Part shown: positions 34,410 to 44,444 of the stretch, piece after piece
Layout: each line of letters opens with the position of its first letter
Position numbering within the stretch: position 1 is the stretch's first letter
Position numbers and translations under genes: made by a program
Notes under the pieces: model-generated
What the model was told of the DNA's origin: nothing
Seen by the model: only the letters and a program-made list of their open reading frames with translations
Databases searched by the model: none
Source of the DNA: Undaria pinnatifida
Taxonomy: Eukaryota > Sar > Phaeophyceae > Laminariales > Alariaceae
Reading direction: 5' to 3'
NCBI GenBank assembly: GCA_012845835.1
Contig: JABAKD010000023.1
Location: 22,631,108 to 22,695,107, forward strand
Length of the DNA: 64,000 bases

Positions 34410-35436
34410 GCCTCCCTGCTTCGTAAATGATACGGTATGATGCTACATTGTCATATCAGGGTAAAACGATTCAATGAAAATTACGGTCAATCAATATCCT
34501 CCCAGTACCTCCGTGACAAGAAAGAAAGATTGCAACACCATAGTCCTTAAAAAGCACTTCATAAATCAAGAGATACAAGTCAGCGACAGTATTCAACATC
34601 AATGTTCACGAACCTAAGATCTACCTGGTAAGTCGTAAAATCCTGAGTCCAAATACAAAAACTCAAATCCGAAATTCATAGACCGAAAAATCAAATCCGA
34701 AAACTCAAACATCGGCCTTATAATCAGCATTCAGCCTTGCCTTATAAAACGGTTGTCAGCTCCATAGAACAGGGGTGCCAACAAGTGTGATTGGACAGCA
34801 GTCTCAAAGCTCACTTTCGAATGAGACAAACGCCTCCCGGCTGGGTGCTTACTGAAAAGCCATTCAAATTCCAAACGCTGAAATCCCGAGAAAGATAATG
34901 CCATACTAGACAACGCAATCGTGAAAACAGTTATGTTTCAAAAACAAAGAAATAGTTACTTGCCTCCCTAACTACCATGCACTCTTTAAAAGTACGAAAA
35001 TCCAGCTAGTACATATGTAGAATAATCCGTCAAGAAACAATTCAAATCAGCTCGCGAAAAAGATAGTCGCCCTCGGGTTCAGACGTATCGAACTCGTCGA
35101 GTTTGAGGCCTTTTTCCTACTTAACGAGCCATAATCCTCTCAAGTGGTCAAGCGAATCCTTCCCCGCACAAACGTTAACAGGTGGGCGTGACCCCTCCTT
35201 GCAGGATGAAAACTAAACGGTTTGGCTCAGCTGGGTCTCATTACCGGGCTAGTTGAGAAACCCATAGACTGATTACGCAGGGATGACCCCCGGTAGTTTA
35301 CCGAAAAACCGTTGCCGTCCCCGAACCCCAAAAACAATATAAACTGGACGATTTGGCTCAGCTATCATTATTAAACAGTAGAAAAAAAACGAACCTAGCG
35401 TACTAAATCATGACATATTCCACCGTTCTCCCAAAG
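34410..35436 (-). other. Long copia 3-prime untranslated region
   Basis: About 1 kb between the polyprotein stop and the LTR, unusually long. It carries a misplaced RT fragment (35041-35124) and two similar blocks ending GGTTTGGCTCAGCTG (about 35218) and GATTTGGCTCAGCT (about 35350). No separate gene. Confidence 0.6.
35041..35124 (-). pseudogene. Second copy of a copia RT fragment
   Basis: On the minus strand this reads EKGLKLDEFDTSEPEGDY then FRELI, matching EKGLKLEEFDATEPEGDW then FRELVG inside the element's own RT at about 36090-36160. It is bounded by stop codons. It must come from a related element or an internal duplication. Confidence 0.75.
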
Positions 35437-36852
35437 TCAAATGTTCATCACAAAATCCCGGTGAAAACGAAAAACTGGACCGGCAAGTGCCTTCGTCAGG
35501 AAGTCTGCGTGTTGCTGCTCAGACTCTACGGCGACAATGTCAAACTCTCCCCTGAATACAAGCTCACGGAGGAAGTGGTGCCTAATGTCGATGTGTTTCG
35601 AATTCGACGCGCACACCGGGTTATGAGCCAGGTGCCTTGCCCCCTTGTTGTCCTCAAAAACCGTGATGCATGCGGAACCAAGGCCAGGCAAAGTAAAACT
35701 CCACACGTACCGCAAGAAAATCACCTCCTTGATGGTGTCTGCTAGTGCTACGTACTCGGCTTCTGTGGTCGAAAGCGTCACGCACTTTTGAGTCCTCGAA
35801 AACCAGCACACGCATGCTCCTGCGCACATAACAGCCCCACCGGAAACCGACCTCCTATCAGTGGCATTGCTGGCGTAGTTTGCATCCGCATACGCAACCA
35901 GCTCCAGTCCCCTACCTCTCTGCAAAGTAATGCCAAAATCACTCGTGAAAAAAACATACTCTAAAATGCCAACCGCTGTCTTCCAGTGTATCGCCCTGGG
36001 CGAGTTGGTGTACCTGGCTACCGCTCTCACTGCGTTCGCAATATCCGGACGTGTCTGATTGGCAAGCCACATCAAGCACCCTACCAGTTCACGGAAAGGC
36101 CAGTCACCCTCAGGTTCAGTCGCATCGAACTCTTCGAGTTTAAGGCCCTTTTCTAACGGGTTTCTTCTGCCCGAGCTAACGCCGAACTTCAAAGCTGTGT
36201 TTTCAGCGAAAGCTTGCTGCGAGATCGTTAAAGTGCCAGCATCCCAATCTCTAGAATACCGGCAGCCCGCATACCACCTCAGCTCGCCAAGGTTGTTAAT
36301 CGGCACTAGGCGGTTCAAGTCTTCGCAGAACTGATCGCATCTAGCCTTCCGTCCCACTGCGAAGATATCGTCCACATGAACTACTGTTACTATGGAGACA
36401 GTTCCAGACTCGACCAAGCGCAAGACACACGCGTCTGCTAGACTCTGCTCAAAACCAAGACTCTTCATGTGCGATAGCAAGTGGTTGTGCCACGATCTCG
36501 ACGCTTGTTTCAAGCCGTAGAGACTGCGGTTCAAGCGTACTACCTTACCAGACATCTCACCACAACCCCGGGGTAGTCGCATAAAAACATCTTCGTCTAG
36601 GTTTGACTGAACAAAAGCCTGCTCTGCATCGAAATGACAAAGATCCAAATCTAACTCGCAAGCAATGGCACCCAACAAGCGGATGCAGGACGCCGTAGGC
36701 GTCGGGGCAAATGTCTCAAAGAAATCGATACCTTCACGCTGCCCGCAACCCCTCGCTACCAACCTCGCCTTAGCCCTGGTCGCAAAGCCAATCTCATTCG
36801 ATTTCCAACCGTACACCCACTTCGCCGAAAGAACATTCAGGCCGTTTGGTTG
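35437..36852 (-). pseudogene. pol: Copia reverse transcriptase and RNase H
   Basis: The frame follows the TAG at 36855-36853 and opens NVLSAKWVYGWKSNE. RT blocks are ARLVARGCGQREGIDF, DAEQAFVQSNLDEDVFMRL, SLYGLKQASRSWHN and the catalytic VVHVDDIFAVG, where the usual YVDD reads HVDD with both Asp present. RNase H follows: LVAYADANYASN, RRSVSGGAVMC, LSTTEAEYVALADTIKE, then SNSKHIDIRHHFLREL and the closing QQHADFLTKALAGP. It is complete to the expected stop at 35437-35439. Because the TAG is upstream in the same frame, a full RT product would need readthrough or a mutation-free relative. Confidence 0.93.
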
Positions 36853-39459
36853 CTAGATCGCGCCAAAAGTACCCGCGTTCTTCAAGCCACCATATTCTTT
36901 CTCCATGGCCTGAATCCAGAGATCAGAATATTCGTCGGTGAGCGCTTCCGAGTACGAGTTCGGCGTCAAGAGTTCACTCACCGGGCGCGAGGGTAGAGGA
37001 GGGTTCTTGTGAGGTGGGGCTTGATGGTACAGTACATGACCAATACCCTCTCGCGCAGCCATCAAAGACAACAGTCCATGTTGCATACCCCCCTGATTGC
37101 GCGCGGTTTGCCCCCTGGTGCGTCCCAGTTGAGCTACACCGTCATTTACAGTCTGCGATCTGTTAATTTCTGCCTGGTTGCGAGCAGTCTGCGCCCGCGT
37201 GCGCCCCAGGTGTTGTGGCTCGCCACCATCACCGGCTCCTGAGAACTGGTGTGACAGCGGCAACGACTGTGACTGAGGCGGCTGTGCCAGGCCTGGTGAC
37301 GCCCTTGACGTCACCAGCGACGGCTGCGCCGGCCCCGGCGACGCCCTTGACGGCACCACCGGTGACGGCTGTGTCGCCCCCGGTGACGCCCTTGACGTCC
37401 ACACCGGTGACGGCTGAACCAACGCCTGTGACGCCCTTGACGGCACTGGTGTCGGATGTGACGGCACCGGTGACGCCCTTGACGGCACTGGTGACGGCTG
37501 TGACGGCACCGGTGACGGCTGTGACGGAACCGGTGACGACCTTGACGGAACCGGTGACGGCACCGGTGACGTCCTTGACGTGACCGGGGACGGTTGTGCC
37601 AGCCCCGGTGACGTCCTTGACGGCACCGGTGCCAGCTCATGCCATACCTCCCCGTCTTCCGGGGGCATCTGCGCCTCTTGCAAACTCGGCCCAGATGACG
37701 GGGTGTCCTTGGCCCATGCCGCAGGCAGCAACCCAGCAAAGGCTTCCCGCGGATGCTCCCAAGTAACATCACGGGTGTACGACCGGCGGCCGGACACAAG
37801 TAACACCTTGCAACAGTCCCTCGGGTGGTTGCTACCGCTGTTCAAGAAAAAGCAAACCTGTGCCTTCGGCTCAGATTTCAGCGTCCGCTTCACATGATAA
37901 AAGCCTGGCTTTAGAAAGGGGAGCAGTCGCGGGAACGGTGCCCTACCATACAACTTTTGGTAAGGCGACAACATGCCCGGCCTGTCGCTCACCCTCGCCG
38001 ACACGTTGATGGCATCACTCGCGTGCACGCACGCTTCCGCCCATAGAGGCCCTGTCGGCGGCAGAGGCACGCCGCCGAACAGGCGGGGAGCCTCCAGGCA
38101 GGACGCCATCGCGGCCTCCAAGACTAGGGCAATCCTGCGCTCGACCACGCCGTCGTACTTTGGAAAGTCTACGGGCGTGTATTCTCGGCGGATACGGTGG
38201 TGGTCTAGCAGCGTCACGAACTCACCTTTAGTGAATTCAGTACCGTTGTCTGAGCGTAGGCACTCCACAATGGATGGGGTGCCCTGTGCCCGAATGTCAG
38301 CCAGAAAACCAGCGAAAACAGCGGGCACGTCGGACTTCTCCTTGAGGAAGTAAGTCCATCCAAACCGAGAAAAATCGTCCACAATCATCATTAGGTAGTG
38401 GTAACCACCAGATGACGCGGGGCGCTTTCCGGACAGGTCTACAAACAGACGCTCAAAGGGTTTGGTCGAGCGACTGTTGGTGGATCTCGGAACTGGCATC
38501 CTCCTACCCTTGGCTTCGGAACACCCAGCACAAGGGACCAACTCTCCTACAACTTCTACACCATGTTGGCGTGCCGTCTCGCGTAGGGTTTCAGCATGTG
38601 AGTGGGCTAGCGCAACGTGCAGGTCGTTAATATCGATCCGTTGCTGCTTGCCAGGGACCAATACTGCGTTAGCCATGGGGGGGTCGGTGATCCTAGTTGC
38701 GGAGCAGTATGAGCCAGCCTCTCTGCGTACGAACGAAACACTCCCCCCAAGCATGTGAACCCCCTCGGTGTCCATGGTCACACGGCACTTTGACATCACA
38801 GCGTGTAATGAGAACAAGTTAAACTGGACTCCAGGCACGTATGCCACGTTCGTCAGCCGTACATGCGTGTCACCACCCTGGCAGTGCATCAACAGAGACA
38901 GCTTGCCAAAGCACTCGACGCCCATCATCGTCATGTCACCTATCACTAACCTCTCCTTACCTACCGGAGGGGGCTTACAGTCAAACATCCCAGTGGGGTC
39001 CCCCGTCACGTGATACGAAGCACCAGAGTCGGCAACCCACTCATCTCTACCGCTACCCCCAGAAATGTCACAAGGCGTCTCTTTCATTTCGGAGGGGTAT
39101 TGGATTGGTTGAGCAATCTGCGCGGTGAGAACGTGTGGGTCGTCAGGCGTGCTTCTGCTATGCGTGGATTCCGCTGCCCCTTGAGAGTCATACGGGGAGT
39201 GGACGGTCGAGGGGGCGTACGGTGCTGCTGCTGCGGCAACGTACTGCGGAGCATAGCTAGTCGGAGCGTAGTCACCAGCTCCATAGGGCTCATGGTATGC
39301 TCCGGCCTGCCAATTTCTGTCGTTTGACGCTGGTGGGGGGCCAAACGATGCAACGTGCGCGCCTAAATAACCTGAGCTGGGTGGGTAATTTTGCACGACG
39401 TGTGCGTGTGCGTGCGCAGTGCACTGAGCGGCATAATGCCCCGGTTGCTGACACTTGAA
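36853..39459 (-). pseudogene. pol: Copia protease and integrase
   Basis: Continuous with gag in frame after the TGA. First come FKCQQPGHYAAQC (rest of the zinc knuckle) and a His/Ala linker; then protease EWVADSGASYHVTGD with the intact Asp-Ser-Gly; then the GAG-pre-integrase zinc module (HVALAHSHAE, CAGC). The integrase core has Asp in RLFVDLSG, Asp in CLRSDNGTEF and Glu in GVVERRIALV, all three intact. A Ser/Pro/Val linker with about 15 repeats of the VPSRASP type (37215-37625) separates integrase from RT. The segment ends AGTFGAI then TAG at codon 1291 of the whole frame. Confidence 0.92.
37215..37625 (-). repeat. Tandem coding minisatellite in the copia linker
   Basis: Plus-strand units of the type GACGCCCTTGACGGCACCGG and GGTGACGGCTGTGAC repeat about 15 times and encode Ser/Pro/Val/Arg repeats. 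Unit number probably varies between copies of the element. Confidence 0.85.
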
Positions 39460-39739
39460 TCATAGCCGGGGAGCTATCGGGGTACCTCTACGTGGCGGTC
39501 CCGATCCTGCCGGTGGCGGGGGTCTCGGTGGTAGTGCACCAGGCGGAGGTTGAACTGGTACATATCCCATCGGAGGTACATTACCAGCGTTCCCAAAAGG
39601 GGCCAACCTCGAGTCATCCCAACGCCACTGCCCATATACCGGATTTAAACGGTACGGTGGGCCCACTACACCGCCATCGCCACTTTGGTGCTGCTGCTGC
39701 TGCTGCTGAGGCGGCTGCGGCTGCTGTTGCTGCTGCTGC

Positions 39740-39781
<42 letters not shown>

Positions 39782-40725
39782 GACTGTTGCTGTTTCTGTC
39801 TGTTTTTCTGTTTTGCTTTCGTGTTCCTCCCCATCCCATTGCCCCCTGCACCGGCTGGTTGTGCACCGCCGGCGTAGAGAGCATGTGGGTCATCTCCCTT
39901 CGACTGACCCTTACCCCTACCAACATGCTGCTTATGCGACATGTACGCGTTTCTTACTACCTCTTCAATGTTTGAACGAGTCAGGCCAGGGCTAGACAAC
40001 AGGATTTTCTTTTCCACTTCATAAGACGCTGAGAGGTTCTGGACAATATGTACATTAACGTCATCATCATCCTTTGTCCCCCCTAGCATTGCGAGCTTTT
40101 GCAATGTCTTGTCTATGCGGCTCAAGTATTCTACAGGGTCTTCACCCTCTGCCATTGTGATGGAGTCGAACTCCTGTGCTACCCTTAGTTTTTCCATGAT
40201 CGTCTTTGGAGCATAAAAATCGGTCATGACTTTCCACGCTCCGCTAGGCGACTTGGTCTCTAGCATCCTGGTTAAACACGGGGGGTCGGAGTCCAAAGCT
40301 TCCAGCAAAAACTCCCAAGCCATTCTAGCATACATGATTGTCGAAGCCGAGTGCCTCAACAGCAAGTCCTCATTCGTGAGGGAGTCATCCGCTACTCTAA
40401 CAGGGTTGGGTGTCTCTCTGTAGGCATCCCTGCATCCTTTTATACTAGTGAACGACGTGAATTTCTCTTTCCAGAGGGGCCACGTGTCCCTCTTACTATT
40501 AAACTTGGGGGGACGGTTGCTACCAAAATACCCGCCCGGATGGGCCAGACCTTGCACAACAGGCGCAAGCGACGGGGAAGAGGCTGGGGCTTCGCGTACC
40601 TCAGCTCCCGGTGTGGCTCCTTCCAGGAGAACCACTCTCCTCTGGAAGTCTGCCAGCTGCTCCAAAATGGCGGGTGTAATCCCGCCTCTGCTCCCTTGGG
40701 CTTCACTCGAATCGGTGTCCCCCAT
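39460..40725 (-). pseudogene. gag: Copia gag, stop in zinc knuckle
   Basis: Gag of the UBN2-like copia type: PKFNSKRDTWPLWKEKFTSF, AYRETPNP, KSPSGAWKVMTDFYAPKT, VAQEFDSITMAEGEDPVEYL and SSPGLTRSNIEEVVRNAYM. A poly-Gln tract with some Pro, Arg and His (39690-39800) follows, then a Pro-rich tail. The ATG at 40725 is the first in frame, 107 bp inside the 5-prime LTR. The frame stops at TGA 39462-39460, exactly where the first Cys of the CCHC knuckle should be: the next residues are FKCQQPGHYAAQC. One base change from TGT or TGC explains it; programmed readthrough is the alternative. Confidence 0.92.
39690..39800 (-). repeat. CAG/CTG repeat encoding poly-Gln in gag
   Basis: Near-pure CTG triplets on the plus strand with occasional CGG, TTG and CGA interruptions. 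It encodes poly-Gln on the minus strand and is likely to be length-variable. Confidence 0.9.
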
Positions 40726-40832
40726 ATGGCTCCGGCTGATTCCTCCAGCTATCTCTCTTCCGCAGAAGAGCCCACGTCACTCAACACCCTTTGCTTCGAA
40801 CAGGGATAGTACCGCGTACGCGATAATTATCG

Positions 40833-41119
40833 TGTTTGTTGATCCCTACAAAGCGTAGAGGGCTTACCCGTTGAGCTGACAATAGTGGGGTAGTGGAGTC
40901 ACCGGTATGAAGACAAGTATAAGACGAACAAATATATATTACGTTGCTCCAAGCCAAGGCGCAGCGTGGAGTGCGCTCGACAGGAAGAAAGGCGGATAAA
41001 TAGGCGGAGCATTTCCACCATCCCGATATCCCGCTATCATGTAGCCAACTTATCACTGGAAACCCCTACAATATTCAACCGTCATCATATCCGCATCATA
41101 TCCAAGCATACAATCAACA
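40833..41119 (-). repeat. 5-prime LTR of copia element
   Basis: 287 bp; outer flank GATAC (41120-41124). Its internal edge abuts the palindrome CGATAATTATCG (40821-40832) where a primer-binding site is expected. Confidence 0.93.
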
Positions 41120-41143
41120 GATACTTACTCTATGTAAGGGAAT

Positions 41144-41285
41144 AGTACAGTATACAAGGGCTTCGCTCGCGGGCGGCTGGGCGCCGCCCGCTACGCTTGC
41201 GGAAGGAGGAATAGACATTCAGTAGAAAGGCGGAAAAGAAGCACAAATGGCGCAACTGGCGACTTGAAAATGCCAAGAGGTCCAT
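41144..41285 (+). repeat. Dispersed repeat with GC hairpin, copy 1
   Basis: Begins TATACAAGGGCTTCGCT, contains the perfect 9-bp stem GCGGGCGGC/GCCGCCCGC around TGGGC, then TACGCTTGCGGAAGG, and ends GGCGACTTGAAAATGCCAAGAG. The same order of blocks is found at 53660-53800 and, shortened, at 43388-43484. Confidence 0.75.
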
Positions 41286-41713
41286 GTATAGTACAACGGT
41301 ACAGGATAGAGACGATTGTGATTATGAGTTTGTTATTATCATCCATTCGCCCAGTCCATGATGGGCACGTCGGAGGACTTGCTTGGCATATCCTTCCACC
41401 TCTCAGGTAGCACCTAGGTCCTGTACACTTATTAATAGCTCTCTCTAAGTCGATCATCAATAATAAATTATCGCAGTGCATAAACACCAGGCACGCGCTT
41501 GTCAAGGATAGAGACAGGAAAACTACAACTTAAGGTGTAAAGGAGCGCAGTGCCAAAGAAAACATGCTGGAAGCAGGAACTTGAACGCACACACCGCAAA
41601 CGTGTGAAGTACATTTGTATTCCTGAAAGACGAAGAGCACGCATTTAGGCAGTTCTCAAAAAACAATGCTGGTATAATAAACCACAACTTCACGTTCTAT
41701 AAAGAACGTGCTG

Positions 41714-42633
41714 TCAACATTGCTTCCGAAGGAGCATGCAGGCTTGCTTGGACTCTTCCTCCTCAGCGGAGGTACCCAGCACCTTGCACTCTTGTTTTTT
41801 GTCGATGGTCTTGTGGATCTGTCCACAAACGTTGAAGCATGGCGGGAGAACGTCGATAAGTGTTAAGGAATTAGTGGGGTATTAGTCCGTTTGACCACTT
41901 GCACAGGTTAACCAATAGCTTACCCAAACTAAGCCTTATAACACTCTCCCCCCCTGAAACGGCGGGATAGAAGGTCGGCCGGATATACGGGCGGACCTGT
42001 CATTTATCCAAGCCGTTTCATTTCCTGGGTATACCGGGGAGAGTATTTTTCAAGTTCGCCATGGGAAAATCTGAAAAAGTTTATTATGGTGGATGTGGGG
42101 ATCGAACCCACGACCCAAAAACCCATGGTCTGTCGACGACGCCATTTGTTGAGGTATTAGTGGGGTATTAGTCCGTTTGACCACTTGCACAGGTTAACCA
42201 GTAGCTTACTCAAACTAAGCCTTATTACATAAGTATGTGTAAAAAAGTATTCGTACTTCTCTCCAGCAGACGTCGTAACCATCCAAATTATTGGAGCTCC
42301 TTTCGCTGTTAGTAATTGTTGTGGTATTGTTGTACTTGCTCTTGGTACTTGGAAAAAGAGCCGCAATTCATAGACTATATCCGCACGCCATCCCCTAGTC
42401 TTGAGCAAGAGAAATGGATGTTTCGACTCGTGACACACAGGACGCAAGATAAGAGTAGAACGTACCTCGATGTCGAACGCCCTCGTGGCAGCGTGGGAAT
42501 GGAATGCGGGATGTATATCGAGCAAGTGGTCGCCTGCCTTCTTCAGGAGGTCACCGACCTTGATGTTGCCGGTGCACTTCGTGTTTATGTCCTCGCCGAC
42601 TTGGCGGCCCTCGGCGGCTGCTTCGCAGGGCTT
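41714..42633 (-). pseudogene. Small cysteine-rich gene, two exons, TRIM insertion
   Basis: Minus strand. Exon 42633-42466 follows the acceptor GTCGTTTGCAG and reads KPCEAAAEGRQVGEDINTKC, then KVGDLLKKAGDHLLDIHPAF and RAFDIE (56 codons), ending at a GTACGT donor. A downstream segment (to the stop at 41716-41714) reads VLPPCFNVCGQIHKTIDKK, QECKVLGTSAEEEESKQACM and LLRKQC, five more cysteines. TRIM B (41861-42229) sits between the two, only nine bases from this coding. The intron contains TACTAAC, a canonical branch site. Cys content suggests a small secreted domain, but no signal-peptide exon was found. Marked pseudogene because the splice acceptor of the last exon could not be located. Confidence 0.5.
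41861..42229 (-). mobile_element. TRIM copy B
   Basis: 83-bp terminal repeats at 41861-41943 and 42147-42229; same PBS, B-box and polypurine tract as the other copies. Target duplication TAAG (41857-41860 and 42230-42233). One end has mutated from TAACA to TTACA. It lies in or beside an intron of the cysteine-rich gene. Confidence 0.9.
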
Positions 42634-42639
42634 CTGCAA

Positions 42640-43384
42640 ACGACAACAACGGATGGGAATACCTTGCGTTCAGTGAATGTTCAAAATAGTAAGGCCACGT
42701 AGCTGTCGTCGATTTCCAAAGTTGGAAAGGAAGTCGTACAATTTAACACTGTTTTAATGAAAGCGGTCGTTTATGGGCAAAGCCCTGCCTGGTACCACAA
42801 CGTTGCTAACACCTATGAAACCACCACTGGGACAGGAACGAACGGGATTCACAGTCGCAACTGAACAGTATATACCTGGATCTTCTACCTCTCGAATTTG
42901 TGTGGTGTTGCAGCAGCAGCAGCGGTACAAATCAAACTGCGCGGGTGTCATGATATTTCGGGTTGCCACCAATGATTCATACGCTGCTGCTACAGCAAGC
43001 AGGAGCAAAGTGGTTTCCGCACCCAGCCTAGACGACAGCAGCAGCAGAATAGTTGGAGTGTGTGTACACAAAAATTAAATTACCCCACTACGTCCCTGGG
43101 AGGTGAACCCGATCAACCTATCTAAGTTAGTCATAATCAACTTTTATGATAATAGCGTATAGTCGCTAATCTCGGTTGCTGGTTTGTTGGAAGCAGGGTC
43201 CTTAGCCACCAACCTAGTAGTTTGGTGTCAGTCACGGCATGTCAAGGCAAACCTGCTGACGGTCAAGTGTCGGAAGTCCTGTCTCCGGACTTCTTTGCTG
43301 AAGGATGAACCCAAAAGTTCAGACGGGGTAAAGCAGAAGAGTTGTAGAGCTCATTTTGCTTTGTGGGGTCTTCCTGCGATCTTC
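42640..43384. other. Unassigned; possible upstream exon region
   Basis: Should contain the first exon of the minus-strand cysteine-rich gene. A minus frame (42754-43071) has the hydrophobic run LLLLAVAAAYESLVA, which could be a signal sequence, but no splice connection is convincing. Confidence 0.3.
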
Positions 43385-43387
43385 TAT

Positions 43388-43484
43388 GCTATATACAAGG
43401 GGCTACGCCGGCGGCCTGGACGGCCGCCGGTCGCAGCGCAGGATAGTAAATATTAAGAGGGTAAGAAGTAATGCCAAGAGTTAG
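43388..43484 (+). repeat. Dispersed repeat with GC hairpin, copy 2 (short)
   Basis: TATACAAGGGGCTACGCC, then the stem GGCGGCC/GGCCGCC around TGGAC, and the end TAATGCCAAGAG. The middle is shorter than in copies 1 and 3. Confidence 0.55.
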
Positions 43485-43670
43485 ACGAAGTTTGTTAATT
43501 CATATATGTATGGGAGATACTGGAAAGGGAAAATGCCGACAAATTTTTCCCGATTTCCCGTGTGCGGCGGAACAATGCGAGAAGGCAGCCTGGAAATTAT
43601 GGGAGAGCATGGCCATTCACCCCAGCTGGGTGACGCTCTGCGTTGCTACGAAGAAAGGCGCGGCCACAGC

Positions 43671-44068
43671 TGCTGCTGTGCATATACCATTTGTAGCTTC
43701 GTGATGCTGCTGTGCATATACCATTTGTAGCTTCGTCATGCTGCAGGCTCATCATAGCTTCAGCTACTGCTGTACATCATGTACATGTACGTGCTGCTGT
43801 AGACTACCGGGGGTTCAAAAATATTGAGAGTTCGCAATTCTCCACGACGCCAAGCTGCTGCTGTGCATATACCATTTGTAGCTTCGTGATTCTGCTGTGC
43901 ATATACATTTGAGCTTCGTGATGCTGCTGTGCATATACCATTTGTAGCTTCGTGATGCTGCAGGCTCATCATAGCTTCAGCTACTGCTGTGTATCATGTA
44001 CATGTATACGTGCTGCTGTAGACTACCGGGGGTTCAAAAATATTGAGAGTTCGCAGTTCTCCACTACG
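43671..44068. repeat. Nested tandem repeat, 34-bp units in about 200-bp blocks
   Basis: GCTGCTGTGCATATACCATTTG recurs twice in the first block (43671-43852) and three times in the second (43853-44068), once with small losses. Each block ends with a shared segment: CAGGCTCATCATAGCTTCAG, then GTAGACTACCGGGGGTTC and ATTGAGAGTTCGCA. Confidence 0.85.
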
Positions 44069-44240
44069 CCTGGGTGGCATGTGTTCTCGGGGATTACGAA
44101 CTTTTCTTCCCCAGATCCTAGCACAAACCTCGCTTAGTGGCCTTTACAATGGCGACGCCGGCCAGGTAATCGACCCCCCCCCGTGTGTCGGAGGTCAGAG
44201 AACACGTACCGAAGAAATAACGCGAAGACATTAGCCCTGT

Positions 44241-44444
44241 GTGCAGACTACGCACCAAACGTCTCACAGGGCACGATTTTTCGGAGATCTCGTCGTAGAT
44301 CTCGACGTCGAGGCCTCGCGCGCGCGCTACGGCGCCGAGCGGGCGGATCAGCTGAGCCGGTGGTTGCAGGCGAGGCGGGGACACGCCTCAGCGAAGAAAC
44401 CGCGCGGAAAGGCGGTCAGAGGCGGGAGATATCCGCAGACGTGA
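44241..44444 (+). CDS. Hypothetical small ORF, exon-like
   Basis: 68 codons including the stop, GC-rich in third positions unlike its surroundings. It reads FFGDLVVDLDVEASRARYG, then ERADQLSRWLQARRG and a basic tail KKPRGKAVRGGR. It looks like real coding (an amphipathic acidic part and a basic end), but I do not recognise it and cannot place its other exons. Confidence 0.3.
   Translation: MQTTHQTSHRARFFGDLVVDLDVEASRARYGAERADQLSRWLQARRGHASAKKPRGKAVRGGRYPQT

Larger units (their letters stand above)
34123..41119 (-). mobile_element. Near-complete Ty1/copia retrotransposon
   Basis: LTRs of 287 bp at 34123-34409 and 40833-41119 begin TGTTTGTTGAT and end ATCAACA. A perfect 5-bp target duplication GATAC lies outside both (34118-34122 and 41120-41124). 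I count 7 LTR differences, six of them transitions (2.4 percent), so it is the youngest LTR copy here. Gag, protease, integrase, RT and RNase H follow the copia order on the minus strand in one frame of 1763 codons (40725 to 35437), interrupted only by TGA at 39462-39460 and TAG at 36855-36853. On the minus strand AAGCAGGGAGGC precedes the 3-prime LTR as a purine tract. Confidence 0.95.

Noticed and set aside
37311..37799. 162-codon His/Arg-rich minus frame and antisense frames
   Set aside because: Shadow frames of the Ser/Pro minisatellite in the copia polyprotein.
43671..44068. CRISPR-like array
   Set aside because: Repeats are contiguous 34-bp units in two duplicated blocks, without unique spacers, in eukaryotic DNA.
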